DNA from: an uncultured Sutterella sp.
GTDB lineage: Bacteria > Pseudomonadota > Gammaproteobacteria > Burkholderiales > Burkholderiaceae_F
Length of the DNA: 17,158 nucleotides
NCBI GenBank assembly: GCA_900542195.1
Contig: UQNA01000059.1
Coordinates: 1-17,158 of the forward strand
Reading direction: 5' to 3'
The notes below the pieces were generated by a model. It saw only the letters and a program-made list of their open reading frames with translations, made no database searches and was not told the origin of the DNA. The translations under genes were made by a program, and so were the position numbers. The number at the start of each line of letters is the position of its first letter. The stretch's first letter is position 1. Of the stretch, positions 1 to 7,182 are shown piece by piece.

Positions 1-1679
1 TCGAGCGGATCTAAAGTGTTGCCTTCAGATTTGCTCATCTTCTTGCCTTCGGCATCTCTGACTAAGCCGTGGATGTAAACATCTTTGAACGGAACTTTGC
101 CTGTAAAGAAGCGGGTCAGCATGATCATTCTGGCAACCCAGAAGAAAAGAATGTCATAGCCGGTGACTAAGACGGAGGAGGGCAGATAAAGCTGGAAGTC
201 AATTTCAGCGTCTGCGTCCGGAGGAGTAATGCCGCCCAAAGAAGAGAAGGGAACCAGTCCGGATGAGAACCAGGTATCCAGTACGTCAGGATCACGGGTC
301 AATTTCACACCTTCGCCGGCTTGTGCCTGAGCCTCGGCTTCGGTGGCTGCGACATAGACATTCCCTTTGTCGTCATACCACGCAGGAATTTGGTGACCCC
401 ACCACAACTGACGGGAAAGACACCAGTCCTGAATGTTGTTAAGCCATTCTTTGTAGACTTTTTGCCACTGTTCCGGGAAGATGTTGACGAGGTTGTTTTC
501 AACGGCTTCCAAGCCTAATTCGGCAAGAGATTTTCCGGGGAACTTGCAGCCTTCGGGAGCCGGTTTGGACATAGCCATGTACCATTGTTCGGAGAGCATC
601 GGTTCTACGATTTCACCGGTTCTGGCAACTTTCGGCACCAGGTGAACATGGTCTTTAATGCCGACCAATAAACCTTGCTCTTCAAGGTCCTTCACAGCAG
701 CTTTTCTGGCTTCATAACGATCCATACCGCGGTATTTTTCCGGAACGTTATTGTTCATATGAGCTGTCTTGTCGAGAACGACCAATTCCGGAAGATTATG
801 ACGTTTACCGACTTCAAAGTCATTGAAGTCATGGGCCGGAGTAATTTTGACTGCGCCGGAACCGAATTCTTTATCAACGTACGGATCAGCAATAACAGGA
901 ATTTCACGATCAGTCAGAGGCAGCTTCAGCATCTTGCCGACAAGATGCTTATAGCGGTCATCATCGGGATTGACGGCAACGGCCTGGTCGCCGAAAAGAG
1001 TTTCCGGACGCGTAGTGGCAACAACAATGCCTTCAGAACCGTCGGCTGCAGGATAACGAATTTCCCAAAGTTTGCCTTTCTCTTCTTCGGATTCAACTTC
1101 CAAATCGGAAACGGAGCTCTGAAGCTTCGGATCCCAGTTAACCAAACGGGTTCCTTTATAAATAAGACCTTTTCTGTAAAGCTCAACGAAGCAGTTAGTC
1201 ACTGTCTTGGAGAGCTTTTCATTCATTGTGAAATAAAGCTTGTTCCAATCTAAGGAGGCACCCATACGGCGCATCTGATTCAAGATAGTGCCGCCGGAGA
1301 ACTTCTGCCACTCCCAGACTCTTTCCAAGAATTGCTCGCGGGTAAGGTCTTTGATGGATTTGCCTTCTTTTTCTAATTGTCTTTCAACGATAATCTGCGT
1401 AGCGATACCGGCGTGGTCAGTACCCGGAAGCCAAAGCGTATTAAATCCATCCATTCTATGGAAACGGGTCAATGTATCCATCACCGTCTGGTTGAAGGCA
1501 TGACCCATATGAAGAATGCCGGTAATGTTCGGCGGAGGAAGCTGGATGGAGAAAGAAGGCTTGCCGATATCTTTGCCGGCAGCAAAATAGCCGTGTTCTT
1601 CCCAATACGGATACCACTTCGCTTCAATGGAAGCGGGCTCATAACTCTTTGCTAGTTCTTTGGTTTGTGTGTCGCTCAT
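1..1679 (-). CDS. valS: Valine--tRNA ligase, 5' part (C-terminus beyond window)
   Basis: Class I aminoacyl-tRNA synthetase that charges tRNA-Val in the cytoplasm. The first 559 codons are visible; the family is usually about 900-950 residues, so the anticodon-binding and C-terminal coiled-coil parts lie left of position 1. The N-terminal signature PPPNVTGILHMGHA is at about residues 48-61, with the HIGH-type motif HMGH at 57-60. The editing (CP1) region contains TTRPETLFGD, and the catalytic loop KMSKS is at residues 547-551 (bases 27-41), just before the edge. The ATG (1677-1679) begins MSDTQTKELAKSYEP, a normal ValS start. Its Shine-Dalgarno is weak. The gene lies 93 nt downstream of holC on the same strand, the usual holC-valS order, so cotranscription is likely. 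Confidence 0.97.
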   Translation of the reverse strand, partial: MSDTQTKELAKSYEPASIEAKWYPYWEEHGYFAAGKDIGKPSFSIQLPPPNITGILHMGHAFNQTVMDTLTRFHRMDGFNTLWLPGTDHAGIATQIIVERQLEKEGKSIKDLTREQFLERVWEWQKFSGGTILNQMRRMGASLDWNKLYFTMNEKLSKTVTNCFVELYRKGLIYKGTRLVNWDPKLQSSVSDLEVESEEEKGKLWEIRYPAADGSEGIVVATTRPETLFGDQAVAVNPDDDRYKHLVGKMLKLPLTDREIPVIADPYVDKEFGSGAVKITPAHDFNDFEVGKRHNLPELVVLDKTAHMNNNVPEKYRGMDRYEARKAAVKDLEEQGLLVGIKDHVHLVPKVARTGEIVEPMLSEQWYMAMSKPAPEGCKFPGKSLAELGLEAVENNLVNIFPEQWQKVYKEWLNNIQDWCLSRQLWWGHQIPAWYDDKGNVYVAATEAEAQAQAGEGVKLTRDPDVLDTWFSSGLVPFSSLGGITPPDADAEIDFQLYLPSSVLVTGYDILFFWVARMIMLTRFFTGKVPFKDVYIHGLVRDAEGKKMSKSEGNTLDPL

Positions 1680-1772
1680 GGCAGATTTACTTCAATAAAA
1701 TTCTTTAAATCAAGAGATGCGATATTTTCTCACGTTCACTATATGAAAGAGAGAAAGTCAGCTGAGAAATTC

Positions 1773-2201
1773 CTACTGTCTGTTATGAACTACCGGCGTA
1801 ATGCCGTTTCTCTTATATGCGACGAAACGTCTTCTTCCCTCAGTCAGCCCCGGATCTTCTTTCGGAACGATATCTATCACCTTAGGAAATCTCTGCATTA
1901 AGTCATGAATAGCAGGAGGTACATTGTGGGTAAGAAGTACTAAAAGATCGCCGCTTCCGATATGTTCAGGATTATCGGAGAGAAGATATGCGTTTCCGGT
2001 TGCTCCGGCTGTACGGGCTATCGCATGAGGAATAAAACTCGACGGTTCAAATGTCCAGAGAAGATTATCCAATTGATCCATATCGTTTTCATTGTCAAAA
2101 AACACAGCGGCTTTCATGCCGAGTCTCTGCGCTTTTTTTAGCACAAGACAGGCATATCTTTCGCGGTTGACAACGTTTGTATGGATAGCTAATTCAGACA
2201 T
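1773..2201 (-). CDS. holC: DNA polymerase III chi subunit
   Basis: A 142-residue protein of the HolC family. Chi belongs to the clamp-loader complex, binds psi and contacts single-stranded DNA-binding protein at the replication fork. The N-terminus (FHxN-type start rendered here as IHTNVVNRERYACLVLKKA) fits betaproteobacterial HolC. Supporting segments are the central AVFFDNENDMDQLDNLLW, the SFIPH block, and the C-terminal VIDIVPKEDPGLTEGRRRF, which matches the family's VDxVP.ED...R.R pattern. Length is typical. It lies immediately upstream of valS, the classic genomic neighbour, which strengthens the call. No Shine-Dalgarno precedes the ATG (the upstream bases are AT-rich, TTATTATCTAATTT), but the homology-supported N-terminus leaves no better start. 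Confidence 0.88.
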   Translation of the reverse strand: MSELAIHTNVVNRERYACLVLKKAQRLGMKAAVFFDNENDMDQLDNLLWTFEPSSFIPHAIARTAGATGNAYLLSDNPEHIGSGDLLVLLTHNVPPAIHDLMQRFPKVIDIVPKEDPGLTEGRRRFVAYKRNGITPVVHNRQ

Positions 2202-2354
2202 AAATTAGATAATAACAAAGTCAGAGAAGAATGCTTTCTTTCTAAAAAATGATCCTGCGCTTATGCCAGGAGCGGTTTAGTGTTTCTACTTAGTTAATCT
2301 CTTACAAATCTTATCTGAATTTAGGCTACTCCTCTATATTTCGGTCATAATTTC

Positions 2355-2383
2355 TTGTTAGGTCTTTTTGCGCGAGTCATACT
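2355..2383 (+). promoter_or_regulatory. Candidate sigma-70 promoter for argG
   Basis: TTGTTA at 2355-2360 and CATACT at 2378-2383 are separated by 17 bp. Each hexamer matches the consensus at four of six positions. The predicted start near 2390 would give a leader of about 55 nt to the ATG at 2447. I saw no clear arginine-repressor box in the 2202-2446 intergenic region, which otherwise holds only AT-rich sequence and the presumed divergent holC promoter. Prediction only. Confidence 0.35.
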
Positions 2384-2446
2384 GATTTTCCCCATTGCAA
2401 AAAGAAATGAAGGATAGATTAACAACACTTTTTGAGTCTTAAAGAA

Positions 2447-3790
2447 ATGGAAACCATTTTGAAATCCCTTCCCGTAGGAGAAAAGGTAGGTATTGCCTTC
2501 TCCGGCGGTTTAGATACTAGTTCTGCTTTGCTCTGGATGAAGAAGAAAGGAGCACTTCCTTGTGCTTACACAGCTAATCTTGGTCAGCCGGATGAAAAAG
2601 ATTACGATGACATTCCAAAGAGAGCTATGGAATTCGGCGCATCAATCGCCCGTTTGATTGACTGCCGTGATCAGTTAGTTGCAGAAGGTATTGCTGCGAT
2701 TCAATGTAATGCTTTCCATATTCATACCGCCGGCGTTACTTACTTCAATACAACACCGCTCGGACGTGCTGTTACAGGCACAATGCTTGTAAACGCCATG
2801 AAGGAAGACGGCGTTAATATCTGGGGCGACGGCTCCACATACAAAGGAAACGATATTGAACGTTTCTACCGCTATGGCCTTTTAGCCAATCCTGAACTGA
2901 GAATCTACAAACCATGGCTTGACGTTAAATTCATCCAAGAATTGGGCGGCCGTGCTGAAATGAGCCAGTTCCTTATCGATAACGGCTTCGGCTACAAGAT
3001 GAGCAAAGAAAAGGCATACTCCACTGACTCCAACATGCTTGGCGCCACTCACGAAGCTAAGGATTTGGAACATTTGGACAGCTCTATCAAGATTGTTGAA
3101 CCGATTATGGGCGTCGCTTTCTGGAAACCGGAAGTTGAAATTAAGCCGGAAGTCGTTACTTTGAGCTTCAAAGAAGGTATGCCTGTTGCCATTAACGGCA
3201 AAGAATACAAAGATAAAGTTGAGCTCATGATGGAACTCAACAAGATCGGCGGCCGTCACGGTTTAGGCATGAGCGACCAGATCGAAAACCGTATTATCGA
3301 AGCTAAGAGCCGCGGTATTTACGAAGCCCCGGGAATGGCACTTCTTCATATCGCTTATGAAAGATTGGTCACCGGTATCCATAACGAAGATACAATTGAA
3401 CAGTACAGAATCAACGGTATGCGTTTAGGTCGTCTCCTCTATCAAGGCAGATGGTTTGATCCGCAGGCTATCATGCTCAGAGAATCCAGCATGAAGTGGG
3501 TTGCTAAGGCTATTACCGGTGAAGTTAAGATTGAGCTCCGCCGCGGTAATGATTACAGCATCCTTGATACCCGTTCTCCTAACCTCACATACCAGCCGGA
3601 ACGTCTGACAATGGAAAAGGGCGACTCCATGTTTACAGCTGAAGACCGTATCGGTCAGTTGACAATGAGAAACCTCGACATTGTTGATACACGCGACAAG
3701 CTTGGTATCTACAGCAAGGTCGGTCTTATCGGCGGATCTTCCTCCATGCCGATGCTCAAAGGTATCGAAAAGGAAGAAGAAGTTAAGTAA
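2447..3790 (+). CDS. argG: Argininosuccinate synthase
   Basis: Cytoplasmic ATP-dependent ligase joining citrulline and aspartate to argininosuccinate in arginine biosynthesis. From the ATG at 2447 the protein has 447 residues, matching the long E. coli-type ArgG. The N-type ATP pyrophosphatase P-loop SGGLDTS is at about residues 19-25, and GDGSTYKGND at about 127-136. Other conserved blocks are AYTANLGQPDE, STDSNMLGATHEAKDLE, GGRHGLGMSDQIENR and EAPGMALLHIAYERL. The frame is open from a TTG at 2432 (five extra codons), but METILKSLPVGEKVGIAFSGG aligns directly with the E. coli N-terminus MTTILKHLPVGQ, so I chose the ATG. No strong Shine-Dalgarno decides between them. It is monocistronic here, with no other arg gene in the window. 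Confidence 0.97.
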   Translation: METILKSLPVGEKVGIAFSGGLDTSSALLWMKKKGALPCAYTANLGQPDEKDYDDIPKRAMEFGASIARLIDCRDQLVAEGIAAIQCNAFHIHTAGVTYFNTTPLGRAVTGTMLVNAMKEDGVNIWGDGSTYKGNDIERFYRYGLLANPELRIYKPWLDVKFIQELGGRAEMSQFLIDNGFGYKMSKEKAYSTDSNMLGATHEAKDLEHLDSSIKIVEPIMGVAFWKPEVEIKPEVVTLSFKEGMPVAINGKEYKDKVELMMELNKIGGRHGLGMSDQIENRIIEAKSRGIYEAPGMALLHIAYERLVTGIHNEDTIEQYRINGMRLGRLLYQGRWFDPQAIMLRESSMKWVAKAITGEVKIELRRGNDYSILDTRSPNLTYQPERLTMEKGDSMFTAEDRIGQLTMRNLDIVDTRDKLGIYSKVGLIGGSSSMPMLKGIEKEEEVK

Positions 3791-3804
3791 GAACTTCAAT
3801 TCAT

Positions 3805-3832
3805 AACGTCTCCTGTTTTTGCAGGAGACGTT
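3805..3832 (+). repeat. Perfect 11-bp inverted repeat after argG
   Basis: AACGTCTCCTG at 3805-3815 and its exact reverse complement at 3822-3832 flank a TTTTTG loop. It begins 14 nt after the argG stop. No U-tract follows directly, so it may act as an mRNA 3' stabiliser or as part of a compound terminator with the T-tailed hairpin just downstream. Confidence 0.6.
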
Positions 3833-3844
3833 CGATAAAACATT

Positions 3845-3871
3845 AAGGCTCAAGAAATCTTGGGCTTTTTT
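3845..3871 (+). terminator. Intrinsic terminator of argG
   Basis: Stem GCTCAAG (3848-3854) pairs with CTTGGGC (3859-3865), with one G-U pair and an AAAT loop, followed at once by six T residues (3866-3871). This is a normal rho-independent terminator for plus-strand transcription from argG. Confidence 0.75.
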
Positions 3872-3882
3872 GTTGTAATTAC

Positions 3883-3917
3883 TAAGCCTCTCAAATCAAA
3901 ATGAAATGAGAGGCTTA
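3883..3917. terminator. Inverted repeat in the convergent argG/flavoprotein gap
   Basis: An 11-bp perfect repeat, TAAGCCTCTCA (3883-3893) and TGAGAGGCTTA (3907-3917), has a 13-nt loop. It lies between two convergent genes and could end minus-strand transcription from the flavoprotein gene, but no good T-run follows on either strand. A second hairpin (TGATTTTCTT at 3924-3933 with its complement at 3938-3947) is closer to the flavoprotein stop. The terminator role is inferred from position. Confidence 0.45.
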
Positions 3918-3970
3918 AATTATTGATTTTCTTTCTTAAGAAAATCAGACGTTAATGTAAAAGAGAACGA

Positions 3971-6136
3971 TTAGTTTTTGCCTAAAGCGCTTTTAGCGGC
4001 AATACGTCCAAAGGTTAAAACGTCAGCAGTAGCGTTTCCGCCGAGTCTGTTAGAGCCATGGATACCGCCTGTGACTTCACCGGCTGCATAAAGACCCGGG
4101 ATAACCTTGCCGTTTGTATCAACAACCTGTGCTTTCGGTGTAATTTCCAATCCGCCCATTGTATGGTGGATTGACGGAGCACGCGGAGTTGCATAGAACG
4201 GAGCTTTGACAATCTGACGATCAAAGAGTTTTCTGCCGAACTTCGGATCATTCTTAGCTTCGACCATCTTATTGAATTCAGCAACGGTAGCTTCGAGCTT
4301 GTCGGCCGGCATACCAAGCTGTTTTGCTAAGTCGGCCAGTGTGTCTGCTTTATAGATTCTGCCGATTTGAACCAGGGTTTCAACATCTTCATTGAAGCTG
4401 TTTAACGGTTTTACGATGGAGGAATCGTTGATGTCATAGCATACGGCACCCGGTTGTTTCTTGATGGCTGCAACGAATTCGTCACGGCGGGCATCTTCTT
4501 TAACGAATCTTTCGCCGTTCTTGTTGACATCAATAACGTCATCCAATCCGGACATCTTTCTGGCGCGGCCCTGAAGAGTTCCTGTGCCCGGTGTGGCTAA
4601 CGGGTAGACCTGAACGTAGTTCATGCCTGTGGTATCGGCACCATGTCTTGTGGCGATGGTGATGCCGTCGCCTGTTGCACCCGGTTGGTTAGTTGAAACC
4701 ATATCGGGAGTAAGGTGAGGTGCAGATTTCTGACGCATTTCTTTGTTTTGGCTGTAACCGCCGGTTGCAAGAATGACGCCGTTCTTAGAAAGAATCTGGT
4801 ATTTGTTGTCGACTTTATCTTCTGCTGTGATGCCGATTACCTTGCCGCTCTTATCCAATACGAGGTCGGTAACGCGAGTGCCGAGTTTGAAGTTCACGCC
4901 TTGTTTAACGGCGTCTTGATACAGCGGATCAACTAAGCCGAGACCGGCAGGAGCATCCAACTGATGGGTTCTCTGCCACAAGGCACCTGCGCCTTGGCTT
5001 ACTCTATCCATTACCGGAGAGCCCTTGGACTGCATCCAGTGCAATGTGTCTAAGACATTGTTGGCATAAGTGCGGATCAAAGGAATGTGGCCGACTTTGT
5101 CGCCTCCGTTGTAGGTCTGCAAGGCATGCCATTCCGGACAGTCAAACAGAGTCTTGGAACCGCTCTTGAGATAAGCTTCATACTTGGCTTTAACATCAGC
5201 CATGAGCTTCTTGTGTTCTTCATTAGCCGGTTTTTCATTAATAGCTTTAACGACAGCATCTTTCAAGGTATCTGTCATCGGAAGAGCTTTTTGTCTTTCC
5301 GGATCAGCGGCATTGAAGGCGGATGCACATCTTAATGTATTGCCGCCGACGACAGGCATTTTTTCAACGATTAAAACGTTCTTTGCGCCGAGATCTCTAG
5401 CGGTTACGGCGGCAGATAAGCCTGCACCGCCTGCACCTACGACAACCAGGTCAACTTCTTGTTTTTGTACGCCGTCAATTTTCTTGATCTTTTGTGGTAC
5501 AGGTTTTTGGAAGTTAGCAATGTTGCCGCCGGCTTTTTCGATGGCTTCTCCAACTGCTGTCTTTAATGCAGTTGAAGTAACGGTGGCTCCGGCGATGTTG
5601 TCAACGTTAAGGGTTTGATAGTCGATGATATCTTTACCGATTTCACGAATAGCGGTATCGCCCAAGAATTTTGTTTCTCTCTGGCCCGGTGTTTGAATTT
5701 CTGAAATCTTATGGTCTTTAATGACGACCTTGACATTCAGCCAACCGTTGTTGCCGTAAGCCTTGGCTTCATAGGTGCCGTCTTTAAGAGGGGTAGCTGA
5801 AACTTTCTTTCCGGAGGCTTTATCTAAGCATTCCTGGACAGCTGTTTTAATTGCTTTTGATGTGACGGAAGCTCCTGATACGGCGGGAACATCAGCAGAT
5901 TGGGCTTCGACGATTTTCGCCGGAAGCTGTTCTACGGCATGAGTTCCGATATTTTGAGTTTCTTTTTGTTCGGTGACTTTTACTGACAAAATTTTGTCGG
6001 CCGAAGTCTGAACTTCAACTGCTACAGGTCCGTTCTGGCCGGCTACTGATGCAGTGTATGTGCCTGGAGTGTAGGCAAGGACAATAGTTGAGCAAAAGGC
6101 AGCAGATACTGCCAAAAAAGTTTTCGTTAATCTCAT
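3971..6136 (-). CDS. Exported flavoprotein reductase with two FMN-binding domains (fumarate/urocanate reductase-like)
   Basis: Predicted periplasmic reductase of the flavocytochrome c/fumarate reductase superfamily. Numbering is from the ATG at 6136 (721 residues), chosen because GGAG (CTCC at 6143-6146 on the plus strand) sits 6 nt upstream and the product then opens with a Sec signal, MRLTKTFLAVSAAFCSTIVLA. A TTG at 6157 in the same frame would add seven unlikely residues. Two FMN_bind domains follow, with attachment-type motifs SGASVTS (about 87-93) and AGATVTST (182-189), which in this family carry FMN covalently after ApbE modification. The FAD domain starts with GAGGAG (234-239). Catalytic-type residues are present: ARRD (Arg near 551), HHTMGG (657-662) and SNRLGG (Arg697), plus AAGEVTGG. 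There is no CXXCH, so no haem domain. Tyr511 replaces the histidine (H365) of Shewanella fumarate reductase, so the acceptor is probably not fumarate. It is divergent from a LysR regulator. Confidence 0.88.
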   Translation of the reverse strand: MRLTKTFLAVSAAFCSTIVLAYTPGTYTASVAGQNGPVAVEVQTSADKILSVKVTEQKETQNIGTHAVEQLPAKIVEAQSADVPAVSGASVTSKAIKTAVQECLDKASGKKVSATPLKDGTYEAKAYGNNGWLNVKVVIKDHKISEIQTPGQRETKFLGDTAIREIGKDIIDYQTLNVDNIAGATVTSTALKTAVGEAIEKAGGNIANFQKPVPQKIKKIDGVQKQEVDLVVVGAGGAGLSAAVTARDLGAKNVLIVEKMPVVGGNTLRCASAFNAADPERQKALPMTDTLKDAVVKAINEKPANEEHKKLMADVKAKYEAYLKSGSKTLFDCPEWHALQTYNGGDKVGHIPLIRTYANNVLDTLHWMQSKGSPVMDRVSQGAGALWQRTHQLDAPAGLGLVDPLYQDAVKQGVNFKLGTRVTDLVLDKSGKVIGITAEDKVDNKYQILSKNGVILATGGYSQNKEMRQKSAPHLTPDMVSTNQPGATGDGITIATRHGADTTGMNYVQVYPLATPGTGTLQGRARKMSGLDDVIDVNKNGERFVKEDARRDEFVAAIKKQPGAVCYDINDSSIVKPLNSFNEDVETLVQIGRIYKADTLADLAKQLGMPADKLEATVAEFNKMVEAKNDPKFGRKLFDRQIVKAPFYATPRAPSIHHTMGGLEITPKAQVVDTNGKVIPGLYAAGEVTGGIHGSNRLGGNATADVLTFGRIAAKSALGKN

Positions 6137-6164
6137 TAGTTTCTCCAAGGTTGCCAAAAGGCAT

Positions 6165-6193
6165 ACATAAAGATTCTAATTGTTAGCTCGCAA
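6165..6193 (-). promoter_or_regulatory. Weak candidate promoter for the flavoprotein gene
   Basis: On the minus strand TTGCGA (plus 6188-6193) and TTATGT (plus 6165-6170) are 17 bp apart. The -10 element is poor, as expected for an activator-dependent promoter. It would start transcription near 6158, placing the LysR-type palindrome at 6224-6238 at roughly -65 to -80, where LysR activators usually bind. Prediction only. Confidence 0.25.
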
Positions 6194-6223
6194 CCTATAA
6201 AATACTATTATTGGATGACCGTG

Positions 6224-6238
6224 ATACTTTTTTCGTAT
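6224..6238. promoter_or_regulatory. LysR-type operator ATAC-N7-GTAT
   Basis: ATAC at 6224-6227 and GTAT at 6235-6238 are separated by seven bases, an exact match to the classical LysR recognition motif (T-N11-A core, T6225 to A6237). The right half overlaps the ATG (6237-6239) of the divergent lysR-type gene, so binding could both repress the regulator and activate the flavoprotein promoter about 70 bp away. That the encoded regulator binds here is inferred. Confidence 0.5.
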
Positions 6239-7163
6239 GAATTTAAGATTGCTTCACTCATATTGGCTCTTCTATCTTGTTGTAAAAGAAGGAAGTTTCA
6301 CAAAAGCGGCAAGTGTTGCCTCTATGTGTCAGCCGCCGTTGTCCATGCATATTAAAAAGCTTGAGGAATCTCTTGGAGTAAAGCTGTTTGAACGGTCTAA
6401 TAAAAAGGCTGTTCTTACCAAGGAAGGCCGTGCAATTTTTCCGGTTGTAGAGAAGTTTTTGGCTAAAACGGAAATTTTCTTTGATCAAGTTCAAGCCAAT
6501 TTGGACGGCATGGAGAAAAAGGTAACCTTCGGATCTTTTGCTTGGCTTTTACAGCTTTTTATCGCCCCGATGCTTAACGAGCTAAAAATTGCGGATCCTA
6601 GGAAACGCTATGATTTCATTGAAGTAGAAAGCATCGATTTAGTCTCACAACTGCAGGACTTCAAAATAGATGTTGGATACGCCTACGCAGAGCCGTTTGA
6701 AAGAGCAGGTATTGCTGCCGTTCCTATTGCTCAAATAGAAAATAAGGTAGTAGTACCGAAGAACCATTTTTTGGCGGAATTCGACAGCATTCATCTGGAG
6801 CAACTTAGCCGGCTGGATTGCATTTGTCTTCCTTCAGATGTTTCTCCTCAGCTGTTTAGTTTTATGAAACAGCTCTCGGCCCAATATCATTTCAATATCG
6901 TTTCTAGAACGGATATTCGTAATTTTTACAATCAAGTTGCTTTTGTTGAGTCTCAGCATGCTTTTGCTATTGTTGCGACGCCGGCTTGTGACTTAATCTC
7001 CAAAAATCTGAAAGCGATTCCCATAGTTAACACACCGTGCCTGACCTTGGTTCGTATGACGAGAGAAGATGTATCTCAGAGGTTAAGAAACAGGCTGAAG
7101 GAAAGAGAAGATGCGCATATAAGAAAAATCCCAGGCATTCGAACAATGTCTGGGACGGATTAA
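6237..7163 (+). CDS. LysR-family transcriptional regulator
   Basis: A 308-residue LTTR. The N-terminal winged helix-turn-helix covers about residues 1-60, with the family pattern GSFTKAASVASMCQPPLSMHI followed by KKLEESLGVKLFER. A linker helix follows, then a periplasmic-binding-protein-like effector domain from about residue 90 to 290. It is divergent from the exported flavoprotein reductase, with about 100 bp between start codons, the usual arrangement for an LTTR and its target. The effector may be the reductase's substrate (inferred). There is no clear Shine-Dalgarno before the ATG. The last dozen codons (through GIRTMSGTD) overlap a hairpin that appears to terminate the opposing lrgAB transcript. 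Confidence 0.92.
   Translation: MNLRLLHSYWLFYLVVKEGSFTKAASVASMCQPPLSMHIKKLEESLGVKLFERSNKKAVLTKEGRAIFPVVEKFLAKTEIFFDQVQANLDGMEKKVTFGSFAWLLQLFIAPMLNELKIADPRKRYDFIEVESIDLVSQLQDFKIDVGYAYAEPFERAGIAAVPIAQIENKVVVPKNHFLAEFDSIHLEQLSRLDCICLPSDVSPQLFSFMKQLSAQYHFNIVSRTDIRNFYNQVAFVESQHAFAIVATPACDLISKNLKAIPIVNTPCLTLVRMTREDVSQRLRNRLKEREDAHIRKIPGIRTMSGTD
7121..7155 (-). terminator. Intrinsic terminator of lrgAB, inside the lysR 3' end
   Basis: TCCCAGGCATT (7129-7139) and AATGTCTGGGA (7145-7155) form an 11-bp stem with one mismatch and a 5-nt loop. Read on the minus strand, the stem is followed at once by TTTTTCTT (plus 7121-7128), giving a rho-independent terminator 28 nt past the lrgB stop at 7183. It lies within the coding sequence of the convergent LysR gene. 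On the plus strand the T-run is missing, so termination there is less likely. Confidence 0.7.
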
Positions 7164-7182
7164 GAAACGAATCTTGTTGTGT

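Noticed and set aside
675..1253. A 192-codon plus-strand ORF
   Set aside because: It lies antisense to the conserved valS coding region, and its translation resembles no family I know. It is a shadow frame of valS.
1726..1769. TTTCTCA/TGAGAAA repeat between holC and valS
   Set aside because: Only 7 bp with a 30-nt loop and no T-run; this is expected by chance in AT-rich DNA.
2432..2446. A TTG start for argG giving five more residues
   Set aside because: The ATG at 2447 aligns with the ArgG N-terminus, and no ribosome site favours the TTG.
2202..2446. Arginine-repressor operator, T-box or riboswitch upstream of argG, holC or valS
   Set aside because: I looked for an ARG-box palindrome and for T-box-like conserved parts and saw neither; only a weak promoter and AT-rich sequence are supported.
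3425..3853. A 142-codon minus-strand ORF running from the argG terminator into argG
   Set aside because: It is antisense to highly conserved ArgG codons and starts inside the terminator region. No domain is recognisable.
5184..5618. A 144-codon plus-strand ORF inside the flavoprotein gene
   Set aside because: The minus strand encodes clear FMN and FAD motifs here; the plus-strand product is low-complexity Ala/Ser/Thr.
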